A stretch of 64,000 bases of DNA from Siderastrea radians (lineage: Eukaryota; Cnidaria; Anthozoa; Scleractinia; Rhizangiidae), in the NCBI GenBank assembly GCA_964017195.1, contig OZ024887.1, positions 372,001 to 436,000 of the forward strand, in the 5' to 3' direction. The position numbers and the translations under genes were made by a program. How positions within the stretch are numbered: the stretch's first letter is position 1; each line of letters begins with the position of its first letter. This document shows positions 34,809 to 45,721 of this stretch, one piece after another. Under the pieces are notes generated by a model. The model did not search any database. It saw only the letters and a program-made list of their open reading frames with translations, and had not been told where the DNA came from.

Positions 34809-35920
34809 ATGAACATAACCGACCTGAATTCCCCTGTCCCTGGCTGCGACGTCTACGAATTAATGGGAGGAAGACTTCATCAGCCCTCTCCTCTGGCACA
34901 AGCTGTTTTGATCTTTATTATTATCATCAACATCCTCACCTTTCCTTTCACCGTCGTTTTGAACGCGCTGGTGATGGTCGCTGTAAAGGTAAAATACCGA
35001 CTGAGATCCCAAAAGTCGAATATTTTGATCGCCCTGCTGGCCTCAACCGATTTCGCGGTCGGGGTCATCATTCAGCCTGCATTCATTGCGTTGGTAATAG
35101 TGGTCTTACTTGACGAGACAACTGATGGAGCGTGTGTCTTGCAGTTTATCACTAGAACTGCGATGAGTTCCTTGGTTGATGTCTCGCTAATCCACCTGGC
35201 CTTGATAAGTGGTGAACGGTATCTCGCCATGAAGCACCCTTTCGCACACATAACCCTCCTCACCGATTCCCGATTATTGGTTTCTTCTGCCTTAGCTTGG
35301 CTCCTGAACGTAATTTTGCACATTCCACTTGTTGTGGACAAAACTGAATATTTTTCTATTGATAACGCTATTATTTGTCTATCTATTGCCTTCATCGTAT
35401 TTTGCCATGCTACAGTCTTCCATGAAACCCGCCGACACAGCAAATTGCAGATCAACAAGTTTCACAAGAGGCAAGAGAACAATTTCGAAGAGATAGAAAA
35501 GCCTTTAAATTGACAACTATCATCTTGACGATGCTAATATTGTGTTATGTACCAATAGTGGCTTTCAGAGTGGTCATATTAAGGTATCGTAGTGAGGTAT
35601 CTCTGGAAACTGTGTATATATTTTTCTTCTTGGCCATGTCAATGTTGTCTATAAACTCGCTGCTCAATCCAATTATTTACTCAGTCAGTATGAGACAGTT
35701 TCGTGTCGCGTTTATTGAGTTAACATTTAGAACTGTAACCATAACTGAGGCTGAAGAAATTGAGATGCGAGTATTCGGAGCGCCAAACGCTGTTGTCTCA
35801 CTTAATGAACGACCAGAACACGATGAAAAAGATCAACAAAATGCGGAGCAAACAAATGCGAACAACAGCGACAATTGTGCCAATGGTTCGTTACCAGACC
35901 AGGAAAATGATGCTGTGTAA
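34809..35920 (+). pseudogene. Rhodopsin-type GPCR with a frameshift in the third intracellular loop
   Basis: The first frame (34809-35513) gives TM1 (about residues 31-59), TM2 with LASTDFAVGV (D81), a TM3 entry cysteine (C109), the E-R-Y variant of the DRY motif (136-138), TM4 and TM5, then HETRRHSK. Near 35445-35455 the reading must shift by one base to continue as QQVSQEAREQFRRDRKAFKL. It then runs through TM6 (LILCYVP), TM7 with NSLLNPIIYS and a charged tail to the stop at 35920. Joined, it would be about 370 residues, normal for the family. Both halves keep conserved receptor motifs, so the frameshift is recent, a sequencing error or an allelic null. Intronless. Ligand unknown. It is not a close relative of the MAA[IV] receptors nearby. 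Confidence 0.85.
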
Positions 35921-38128
35921 TAGCCGAACAACAATTTCTTTTAGAATTCCGCGTAACACAGAATCGTCATAGCAAGTAAAAATGCCATGTTAAGCCATTT
36001 TGTAAATATTTTTTGGCTTGATTAAAAGTCGATCAACATGAACTGTATTTAAAGGAGTTTTGTATACATGCACAGTAAAAAAAATAAATTGATCAATGTT
36101 GATAAAAACGCAATTGACTTTAAAATTTGTTCTTGAAATATTTGGAAGCACGCAACAGTCATTGAGGAAAAGCACTGCTCGCTCATGAGCTTTCATTTTA
36201 ATACCAAGAAAAAGCAATGCTTCAATGTCGTACAGTCACACTTTGGGGATTTAGAAACAGGCTACTAATACGTTTTTCGTAACCGTCAATACCGCGAAGC
36301 CAGAAAATAAATTTTTGCTCACTTTCATTTGAATTTTCTGTCAAGGAACAATATTCGAAAAAACTTCAAACAAAAACAAAAAGACACCAAGTGAAAATTA
36401 TTCTTTTATGTAATCAGTTCCTCATTTTTAAACTGGAAAAAATTTCCATGCATGGCAAAAAATAATACTTTTCAAGATGGATTCCAAGATGGAATCTAAA
36501 TTTTACATGTTGTTTAGACTTAGAATTGGCTCACTTAAATATAGAAAATACGGCCTGGTTTATTAATCCGGCGAACAAAAGACGTATTTCATCGTATGAA
36601 GTGTCAAACTAAAAAGCCATATTCGCTTCATCCAATAAAAAGAAATGAAAGGGTCCTCGTATTCCAGGAAACGACGGTAATCTTTGACAAAAGAATAAAA
36701 TTTGCCGAGTAAATCAGGCATCAATTAGGGATTCATTTTAAAAATAAAAAACGCAAAACTCAACTCAGTTGAAAATTATACAAACCATTTCACTCCTTGC
36801 AGCGGTATGGTGTGTAGTTGACGGTATAGTGCTCTTGGGCATAGAAAACTCTGCTAAAGTAATAGATTACAAAAACCATCGTGAATTATTGAATTGTTAG
36901 TTTAATTTTAACAAAACGGAGCAGTATTTTATCACGTTTGTCAAGAGGCCAAATCAAATATCTTTAGACCAAATAAAAAATGTTGGTCTGATTCTTTTGG
37001 CCTTTGAAATCGTTGTGCCAATGTTCTACGGCTGATGACGGGGCGGTTTTTAAAAACTGAGAAAACACCTAACAATTAATTCAAATTAGCCATAAATTCC
37101 AGAAAAAATGCTTAACGACATCGAGCCTGGGTGCATTGGTTATTGAATCAAAGATGCCATTTCAGCAGAAAAGAGAATGTAGCAGATAATGAATGAAATG
37201 TAATGAAATGAGATAAAATTCATTTCAATGCTTCGTTGAATTGCTTATCACCAATACCATGTCATTTTCATAATACTTGAATTAGTTTTTTCCCCTAGCA
37301 GTTTCAGTTTTATTCACATTGGTGTTGGGTATTATGCCTCTCTATTATTGTCTACTCTTAAAACTTCTCGGTGCAAAACTTCGAGGATAAAAGCAAAGAT
37401 TACATTTTTAATTTATTTTATGATCTTAAATTTGGCATCTACTTAATTGCCGTCTCTTTCGCAGAGGTATAAACAAATTATTTACAGCCGGTATTTATAG
37501 AGCTACTAGACATTTTGCGAGAATGTTTGATACGAATTCGGAGCGCACCTTAATTAATTGTAATTAGTTTTTAGATTGGCAATTTTATTTTCACATTTTA
37601 GGGTTCCTAGCACAATAACACAAATAACAGGTAGGTTACAAAATTCCCAACTGGTCCTCGAGTAAAACTGCCTGGAATCGTCAGTTCGATTATAATCTGA
37701 TTCGACGAAATTTCTAGTAATATACTGACTCGTTTCCAGGTACAAATGTAACGGCAATCAAAATACATAGCCACAGACGTTGTTTGATTCTATGGACTTC
37801 GCAAACCTTTATCAGTATAATCTGAGAAATCTTGTTATAAGAGAGATGTAGATTTCAGCGTATCACAACCGTGAGACAGGAAAAAACCCTGATTCCCCGC
37901 CTCCTCGGCCTTAGCACCTCCTGCCTTCCGCATGCCTTCCTCGCCCGACCATGCAAATACATTTCGTGTGCACACAAGAAAAAAAATCCATGCTACTCCC
38001 CCGCTCTAACACAACAACAGCAACAGAGTTACGATTTTCTCTCATATTCGTTCGTTCCATCACTTTCACCCTTCACTACAAATTAATGCGACAAGAACGT
38101 GGTCCAGAAGGTTTGATCCTTCTTAGAC
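35921..38128. other. Intergenic; no gene recognised
   Basis: AT-rich DNA. The segment 37190-37210 repeats AATGAAATG locally. Small open frames lack domains. Confidence 0.45.
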
Positions 38129-38132
38129 TTAA

Positions 38133-39076
38133 GGACGTTCGCGCTCAAAATCTTCCGACGTTCAGATTTTTTCCAAACTTTTGCTGTAGTTAGATAATGA
38201 CCATAATGTCAGAAAAGCAAAAAAAATGGGGGTGGGGGGGGGGGGGGTCACCGTGCTCGTTTCGGGAATAAAGCGTGTTAGAAATGTGGTGTTTCTAGAA
38301 GCTGTGGTAACTTAAGTTACGCGGAGGACTCTAGATAATGCTGATTTATTTATTTCATAGCAAATAGGCCTATTTAGTACATTTTTGAGGTAATATCGTT
38401 TCTTAATTAGGTAAAATTAACCTCACAGAAGGATACTTGTAAGTCATATATATATCTGCGTAGAAAAATTCGATCGTATTTGAGTATAGAGAGCAATAAA
38501 ATTAAAACATCTCACCTTCAGAATTTTTTTGTTTTTGGACAAAATGCAGAGAACCAGTAAAGGAAGGGATTTATCGAAAAAAAGAATGAGATCACCGTGC
38601 ATTTAAGACAGTTAAGCACGCTTAAGCACGTTTATAGATACAAAAAACCCACTACCACTGTATTTGTCTGTATTTCTTACTCAGCGCGCGCGCTCGGTGC
38701 ATGACGTGGTATGATATTGCGACGTGAAATACGAATACCGAAATATAAGGAGACCTTCAAGTATTTTTAGAGGAACCGAGTACCATAGTTTAGTAGTCAA
38801 AGAACAGTTGATCAAAGTGAGGAAGCTTATGATACAAGGCTTTAATTTTATCAACGAGTTAGCACGACTATGTTTGATACAATGCATACAGACGTTTGAA
38901 TGATCAGGCAGAAACCCGAACATTTCGGCAGGAAGCCTTCTAAATAGACACTTTCAGCTTCGTATGTAAATTGCCCCATTTAAGAACATGCGACGCCTTC
39001 CGTAGTATTATTCCTTCCTTTTTCAAGGAATTACGTGCGTAGTAAGGATGCGCACAAACAATCAGCGCGAACGTCC
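38133..39076. mobile_element. TTAA-flanked element carrying a receptor 3' fragment
   Basis: The ends are GGACGTTCGCGCT and its exact inverse, each abutting TTAA (38129-38132 and 39077-39080). TTAA target duplications with ~13-bp terminal repeats are known for piggyBac- and Kolobok-type transposons. The interior has a poly-G run (38227-38247) and, at 38717-39026, sequence homologous to the 3' coding end and flank of the receptor at 44762-45721. No transposase frame is present. The terminal match is short, so a chance pairing of two ends is the main alternative. Confidence 0.6.
38717..39026 (+). pseudogene. Relic of a receptor 3' end (MAA[IV] subfamily)
   Basis: The plus strand reads IPKYKETFKYF, a stop codon where the functional paralogue has tryptophan, then RNRV. 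This matches the last 20 residues of the receptor at 44762-45721. Similarity continues into the 3' flank: the segment near 38800-38850 matches 44705-44765, and 38935-39026 matches 44118-44218, both inverted. The paralogue has about 450 bp of extra repeat sequence between these blocks. No upstream receptor domains are present. Confidence 0.8.
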
Positions 39077-39080
39077 TTAA

Positions 39081-39912
39081 ACAAGGTGTCGCCGCAAATG
39101 GAGAAAATCGCTACGTGATGGATAATCGCTACTGACGGGTTTAAATAGTAGTAGTCGGAGATTCTATGGTAATTTTGGTCAACATTTTCATATCCAACCA
39201 GAATGCTACTGTAATTTGATGCATATACTGATTAAAGTAATATCAAAGAAGATGCATTCGATGTAGGTTTTTGTGTTTTGTGTTTTGACGTTAGTTCTGC
39301 AGTCAGTGCATGGTAGATGTCTGGTATATTCTGCCCAGCATATAAGATATATTTTGGTGTTTTTTATGTGAAAAGAAATCTTATTGTAAATGAAAACAAA
39401 CATGCGGTGAAAAGTAGCCACGATGATGGTTGTCAACAGCGCAGGTAATATAAAAAGGAAAATAAGTTGAACGCTCCCGTTGTTTGTGAAGTGACCTATA
39501 GTTTTAGCTATTAGATAGCTGATATTCGACCACTGTATGCACTTAATTCTTATAGATTAAGGTGTGACGTCATGGAGTGGTCAAATGGTCAAAACGGTAG
39601 TTTTATTTTTATGTTTACGTACAGTGTATGTTAATGAAAGGTTCGTTCTTTTGCGGTGTCTCTTCATTAGACGAGAGAATGTAACCTTCAGCTTCAAACT
39701 TTTTACAATATCAAGCGGACTTTCTATTTCTAGCAATATCCCTCATTAAACTAAATTACCCTTTTACTTAAATGTGAAATCTGTGCCCAATATCACAGGC
39801 TTCTAACGTTTGAGCAGACTTTTTAGTGATTATGATGGAAATGTGATTTTTTGGTACTCTTAGGAGCTTAAGTGTTTCAATGAAACAAGAAAGTAATATT
39901 GCTTTTTCCCAA
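39081..39912. other. Intergenic; no gene recognised
   Basis: The flank downstream of the minus-strand receptor. A possible AATAAA for that gene is at 39602-39607 on the minus strand. Nothing else is recognisable. Confidence 0.4.
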
Positions 39913-40968
39913 TTATGCTGGACTTTTTTCTAGAGTAATATTACTGATGCTAGTAATCCTGATGTTCGTCGTTACGGTATTTGCGTTCAAATCGTACTGC
40001 CTTTTGGGCGAAACATTTCTAAATCTCCACCAAGGTGAATTAGACTCGAAAAAATACAACAGTGCTTTTCTAAACTTGGGTAATCTCCAGGTGTAAAGAA
40101 AAGGGTGGATTAGGGGAGAAACGTACAATAATATACCTGTTAGGCCGTATGCATACACCAAAACTTTCACGTTACACGTGTTACACGTAAGGGCCAATAT
40201 TATTGTTATGAACCAGGGAAGATAGCATATGCCAAACACACCAAGAACTAGTAACACTAGTTTGACAATTTTACGTTCCCTCTTATGGAAGAGCTGTGCT
40301 TGTTCGTTAACAATATTAGCATTAAGTTCTCTCGGTGTTTTTCGCGTGGTAAAAATGACTTTGGTGTTGAGGCACGTCATTAAAACACAGGGAATAACAA
40401 TGTGAGCTGCGAGCAGACTTCCGCTTGAGACGACGCGCTCCAGAAAACCAGAGATAAGTCCAACCGTCAGAGAATAACACCAGATACACACTGCAACGAC
40501 GTAAGTTCGTTTCTTAGTAACTGTCGAGACGTACCTGAGTGGAAACACTACCGCTATGAACCGATCAACCGACAGTGCCAACAGATGCAATATTGGACCG
40601 ATTCCAACAAATGCGTTCAGAGATAGCATGATTGTAAACGAAAACGGGAGCCTCTTTGAGATGAAACTGGCGATCCAATAGTAAGCGGCCAAGGGTGACT
40701 GGCAAGCCCCAACAAAAAGATCGGACAGAGCAAGACTCATCAGCAGAATATTGGAAGGGGCCAAACGCAGCTCTTTGTTGGGATCTTTATAGAAAGCAGA
40801 TAATGCGAGAATGTTGCCGATAACTGTCATTGGTGCAAAAGACACGATGGCCACTGCAGCAATCAACGATAGAAAATAGTAATCAAAGTCAAACTGAGCT
40901 CTCATTGCTTCGATGACATCGTCAAAAGAAGCTCCCCAAACACTTTCAGATCCCGGTAAAATCACCAT
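39913..40968 (-). CDS. Rhodopsin-type (class A) G-protein-coupled receptor
   Basis: An intact, intronless 351-residue receptor. Visible marks are GN at 50-52 in TM1, LALSDLF (D83) in TM2, DRF at 135-137 in place of DRY, ICYLPW (P261) in TM6 and HPFLYTW (288-294) in place of NPxxY in TM7. The asparagine of that motif is replaced by histidine. The usual cysteine at the top of TM3 is not evident. The third loop is short and basic (FHKRERKIVKL). The tail is serine/threonine-rich with NIRITSISNITLEKSPA. It acts in the plasma membrane through G proteins; the ligand is not predictable. Shares KDP...LR.APSN and WRLPK with the MAA[IV] receptors but is divergent, perhaps an older branch. The start is the first in-frame ATG. 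Confidence 0.9.
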   Translation of the reverse strand: MVILPGSESVWGASFDDVIEAMRAQFDFDYYFLSLIAAVAIVSFAPMTVIGNILALSAFYKDPNKELRLAPSNILLMSLALSDLFVGACQSPLAAYYWIASFISKRLPFSFTIMLSLNAFVGIGPILHLLALSVDRFIAVVFPLRYVSTVTKKRTYVVAVCIWCYSLTVGLISGFLERVVSSGSLLAAHIVIPCVLMTCLNTKVIFTTRKTPRELNANIVNEQAQLFHKRERKIVKLVLLVLGVFGICYLPWFITIILALTCNTCNVKVLVYAYGLTGILLYVSPLIHPFLYTWRLPKFRKALLYFFESNSPWWRFRNVSPKRQYDLNANTVTTNIRITSISNITLEKSPA

Positions 40969-42811
40969 GGTAGGCTTCGTATCACAAGTCGCAGCACCGT
41001 AATAATGAACCTTTGTTGTGCGGTTAAAATGTTAGAGAATGTCATTGAAAAATCGACAAACCGTGAAGCTTATAGTACGTATAATTAGTGTAGTGGACAG
41101 TGTTCTCTTAACAGTGTTTGGACTCTTGAAAGGGAAGTGACGACATAAAATTAATTTGTAGTCTTCTTGCAATTTGCATGTTCCACTTTATTCTTCTCAA
41201 ATAGCGTTGGCTGCCTTTCTTGTGCGGACCACGCTTTACACACCTTCAGTTGCGTTTGCGCCTATGGTTTTGTTTGTATGAAAAGAGGAAAAGATATTTC
41301 GTGAACCGTGAGTTTTGGATGAAACGTGAAACGTGATCTGCTAACTAGCCGAGGGCCTAGATGCCCAATAATCTTGCGAAATTACCCGGATCCAGAAGCC
41401 CTTTTAGGAAGTAAAGAGAGGAAATGAAACGTTCAGTGGAAAGAAAACATCGTGCCGAACAGTTGTGATTTGAATCTTTTGGAAAGTAGCCCGAGGCTTT
41501 TCCTTGTTTTCCGGCTTAAAGACATAAATTCTGGATTGGGGAGTATAGAAAAATAAGAAATGAGTTTTGAATTTTGAATTTTGAAGCGGCCACCCAAAAT
41601 TTGACGTTGTGTTCCTTTTTTTTTTCAAATACATTAGATTAAGGGAGTCACAAAGCTTCCCTTGGAGTTAATACACGTTTTCATCCGTTAATCATTGTGT
41701 TGAACAGAATATTAAGCGTTCTGTGATTCGATGAAAACCATTGTGATCATAATTTTTAATTAAAAAACAATTTTTTGTTCGATTCTTTTTATAAAATAAC
41801 AATAATGTTCCTCAGTTCCTTGGTTGCCTTTGAGGAACATTTGTAGTGTTCTTTCTTTGATGTCACTGAAACACGTCCAGGATAACTAATTTGTATTTTT
41901 TTAGATTTACCACAATAGGGACAAATGCACCTGACACCCCGGGAATTTCTTGCAAAAAAGAACACACTTGTACTTGGTACTTGGTATGTGGTCCGTAATG
42001 GCCAGCCCAGTTGAAACTTGTCTTAGCTTATCTTGAAAGACCTAACTGTATGAAAGAAGCTATATTCAACTTAACGTAATCATGCTTTGAATATAAATAA
42101 AGACAGCTGGTATATGAGATTACATTGTTTGTCTGACTCAAGAACGTTAGTTATACATACAAATCAAACCTTGGAGCCAAAGGTATCCAGTTTCGCTAGT
42201 GACATGACGTGACACGAGCTCTTTTTATTGTTATTAAAACCTGGACTAGGTATATTGGGTTTCTATCATTTTGATTGACTAAACGGAGCCAGGCTATCAG
42301 CTCATATACCTGCTGCAACCAAATATGGTCAATGAACACTCAACAACTAGGTGAGCTGAAAGTTTTTTCCTCACTTGGCAGCGAATTTAAATTAATCAGA
42401 AATTACAACAGTGTCACTAAGACACAAATCAAAATTGTTCCGTAGCGGAACAAACATTCAACATTTAATAAACATTTAAGCATTAAGCGTTGTGTTTACA
42501 ATTAATTTCTTTCATCGATCGTCACGTCGATCATTAAAATTGAAGGAGGGCTTTCCACTTCAAAATATCAAAACAATACATAAAACAAAACACAGTGAAA
42601 TGGGGCAGAAGCATTTAATAAAAACTATCACACATTCATGGCGAGTCGGTGTGAAAATCTTGAAACAATCTAAACAAGTACTGAACAAACTACCAAGAAG
42701 GAAGGAAGGGCGACATTTTTTGGGCTATAACAAGCAAAATTGACACTGGTTTACCTGCACTCGTTGTAGCTCTGTGTTCCAACAGGTCCAAATGTTCAGA
42801 TACAAATCGGC

Positions 42812-42951
42812 TCTAAGGTGCGGGATTGCAGAAAAACGCCTCACACTCATTTGCATCTCATTGGATAACAAAAGAATAACAAAAGAGCACATTTGTTATA
42901 TGCCTCGTTCTTTTAAACTCTGAATTAATTTTCCGCAATCCCGCACCTCAC
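42812..42951. repeat. Foldback repeat with AGGTGCGGGATTGC arms
   Basis: Left arm AGGTGCGGGATTGCAGAAAA (42816-42835) and right arm TTTTCCGCAATCCCGCACCT (42929-42948) pair with one mismatch around a ~93-bp interior. Typical of a small MITE. Confidence 0.8.
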
Positions 42952-43577
42952 TCCAAATCGGATGCCATGTAAACGGAGTTGAATCGCTTTCCCAGTTGTA
43001 TGAGTGTTGTTTTTAAGCTTACCATTCCGTCTGCAACCTTTAAAACGAGAACAACTGCGTTTGGTGCTTTGCGTTTAACAAACTATGACGGTGAATTCTA
43101 ATGTTCCACGCTGCAGTAATCTTGCTTCTGAGCTGCATAAAAATTACCTCTTCAAGTTCAAATGACTTCTGTCTTCAGTTCGATCAAACACGCAAATGAT
43201 GGCTTCGTTGTGCGAACGGATTACAGACCTGTTCCGTTTCAATTCCAGCAGCTGATATGGTGAAATCGTGTAACTTCAATCCGCTTTGAACGATGATTAC
43301 AACAATGTTTCAGGAAAAATCAAACACGTGTCATATTTCAAAGCCAATAACTAGCAGATTTTTTTTCCAAAACTTGTGCCACTTCGTTCACTTTCGAGCA
43401 GTTTCATTGATTCATTCAGCTTTGCAATGAAACGCTGCAACACTTCGCAAGGTTTTGGCGCCTTTTTCGTTCAGTCATGTGATCAATTCTTGTACCCTTT
43501 TTATCTCTTTTATTTCTTTTCTCGTTTTTCCCTTTCTTTCTTGATTTAAAAAAAAATAGTGGTTAAGTTTTTAATAA

Positions 43578-43673
43578 AACAATTATTCTACTCGGGCTTG
43601 CTGGATATCTATCTGGATATCTGGATCATTATCTATTATTCGATATCCAGCGCGCCCTCGTAGAATAATTGTT
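43578..43673. repeat. Hairpin MITE with AACAATTA ends
   Basis: Starts AACAATTATTCTACTCGGGC and ends in the inverse GTAGAATAATTGTT. An inner GATATCCAG dyad brackets tandem CTGGATATCT units. The terminal AACAATTA is shared with the element at 19614-19719. Confidence 0.75.
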
Positions 43674-44289
43674 AATTATACGATTACAATGTTCTTACAT
43701 CACACCAAGTATTTACATCTAAATATTGAAAAATTACCCTGGAAACTAATTAATGTTGATACAAAAAATATTAAGATTCATAAGATTATCAATATTGACA
43801 GTGTCACCTCAATAATGAAAACCGTGTTAACCTGCTTCACGACGAATTGATCGGCTATTTGGAAAGCAAACTATTCCGTCAATTATATTATTTTATTGTT
43901 TCATGGCAGCTTGCTGTTGAAACGTTCCTTTGGTTGGTCTGCGTGACTCTTCAAAGGTCTATTCATTAGAAAAATCACAAGTAGCCTTCTAAATATTACC
44001 TCCAGGTTCAACAGACCCATTATGCTTCATTATTTTAATTGCCCGGCTTCAAACTGGATAATTATTTCAAATATATTATTAAATTTTTAAAATCATATCC
44101 ACAGAAAGGGTTAGCCCTTGAAAAAGGAAGGAATAATACTACGGAAAGCGTCGCATGTTCTTAAATGGGCAATTTACATACGAAGCTGAAAGTGTTTATT
44201 TAGAAGGCTTCCAGCCGAAACGTTCGGGGTGAAAAGTGTAACGCTCTTGAGATGAACATTGGCACGTTTTTAGTACTTCATTAGCTTAA

Positions 44290-44700
44290 CAGATTGGGAT
44301 TATGACGAGTCAACTATGACGTGTTATGACGTCACAGTGGCGTTACAAACCAGCCATTTGAATTTTGAGGCCTCCATCTTGAATCCCGGGCCTGCAGTCA
44401 TAAGTTGACAATTACGACATCGAAAAATATATGAATTTGTTCTAAGAAACATACTTAATCAAAAAAGCACAAAAAAGTTAAGAATTATCTTCTTCCTACA
44501 AACGAAGGGGAAAAAAAGACTCAAAAAAGACAGAAAATGGTCAAGATACACTCCTGAGTAGACGGTTGCTATGGAAACGCCAATCATCTTAGGCACGTCA
44601 TTGAGACAGTGAAATTTTCTCTGATAAATTTGGGGAAAAGTCATGAGATTTGGTGATTATTCGTGTAACCGCTTAAAACCGTTTAAATAGGGTCAAGTTA
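44290..44700. mobile_element. Non-autonomous repeat, family copy 2, reverse orientation
   Basis: Matches the interior of the element at 20474-20865 in reverse: the shared blocks include TATGACGTCA-type sites, the ATTTTGAGGCCTCCATCTTG region and CGGTTGCTATGGAAACG. The poly-C end is absent. The copy interrupts the 3' flank of the receptor at 44762-45721; the related relic at 38.8-38.9 kb lacks it, which supports an insertion. Confidence 0.65.
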
Positions 44701-44761
44701 GTCTCGCTAACTTTCTCAGTAATAAAATTAAAGCCTTGTATCACAAGCTCCTTCACTTTGA

Positions 44762-45721
44762 TCAACTAAACCATATCACTCGGTTCCTCCAAAAATACTT
44801 GAAGGTCTCTTTATATTTTGGTAGTCGCCATGAATACAGAATCGGGTTTAAACCCGAGTTTGCGTATGTCAGACTACCCGAAAATCCAAAAGATATCATA
44901 AGCCAAGACAAATTAGGATGACATGGTTTACACAAGTATATAAGCATTTGGACTATAAACCAGGGCAGGTAGCAGATAAGAAATGCACAGATGACAACTG
45001 TGATTGCTTTGAAGAGTTTCCTTTCTCTTTGAAGGATAATCAGACGACTTTTGGATGATTTTTCTTGTTCCTTTACTCTTGCCTTGGAGTATATGTGAAA
45101 GCGGAACATGATCACCAAGTACATGATCAGCATGCTGAAAAGGATGAAAAGTAATTGAAAGTTGTAAACAGCTCCCATTATGGCAAAGTAGTCGCGTAGC
45201 ATTAGAAATGAGCAACCAAACACCAAAAAATAGATCCAGCAAACACAGCTTGCGATGACAACTCGCTTGTTTGTAACTTTAGCTCGGTATTCAAGTGGAG
45301 TTACCACGGCAAAAACCCTATCCACTGTCAACAGGAACATGTGACCAAAACTAACATTGACAGAAAAAACGTTGATAGCAAAGATAACGGAAAGATCAAA
45401 AGGCGACTGTTCTTTGACAAATATTACCCAGCCCCAATACGCTGTAATCGGACACACCACTAAACCAACTAACAGATCGGCCAAAGCCATGGATACCAGG
45501 ATGAAATTAGAAGGCCATGAACGAAGTTTCTTAAGAGGATCTTTCCAAACTGCTAACAAGACCAATACATTTCCAAGGACGATTATAGGTGACATAACTA
45601 TCGACAGAACAGAACTTGTGGCCGACAAAGGCTTTACATTTTCTAGATGTAGCCATGCTTCTTGTAAGGCTTTCTCGCTTGTTATATTCCAGAAATTGTA
45701 GTGGCCTACAACGGCTGCCAT
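44762..45721 (-). CDS. Rhodopsin-type GPCR, MAA[IV] subfamily member 1
   Basis: An intact single-exon receptor of 319 residues. N-glycosylation sequon NIT at 12-14. GN at 50-51 (TM1), ADLLVG with D82 (TM2), DRV at 134-136 in place of DRY, ICYLPW with P243 (TM6), LNPILYSW at 281-288 (TM7). There is no cysteine at the top of TM3, but two cysteines sit in the third extracellular loop (LCKPC), an arrangement reminiscent of melanocortin-type receptors. The tail is very short (KYFWRNRVIWFS) and lacks the PDZ-like end of member 3. It shares the N-terminus and KDPLKKLRS.PSN with the copies at 52.8 and 61.5 kb, so it is a tandem duplicate in inverted orientation. Ligand unknown. Confidence 0.9.
   Translation of the reverse strand: MAAVVGHYNFWNITSEKALQEAWLHLENVKPLSATSSVLSIVMSPIIVLGNVLVLLAVWKDPLKKLRSWPSNFILVSMALADLLVGLVVCPITAYWGWVIFVKEQSPFDLSVIFAINVFSVNVSFGHMFLLTVDRVFAVVTPLEYRAKVTNKRVVIASCVCWIYFLVFGCSFLMLRDYFAIMGAVYNFQLLFILFSMLIMYLVIMFRFHIYSKARVKEQEKSSKSRLIILQRERKLFKAITVVICAFLICYLPWFIVQMLIYLCKPCHPNLSWLMISFGFSGSLTYANSGLNPILYSWRLPKYKETFKYFWRNRVIWFS

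Larger units (their letters stand above)
40969..44117. other. Intergenic with hairpin repeats; no gene recognised
   Basis: Contains the two foldbacks listed at 42812-42951 and 43578-43673. Open frames such as 42492-42743 and 41404-41634 are lysine-rich and domain-free. At 42108-42121 and 42302-42315 a short inverted pair (GCTGGTATATGAG) may be another MITE core. Confidence 0.4.

Noticed and set aside
35072..35458. 128-codon minus-strand open frame
   Set aside because: Opposite strand of the receptor coding region at 34809-35513.
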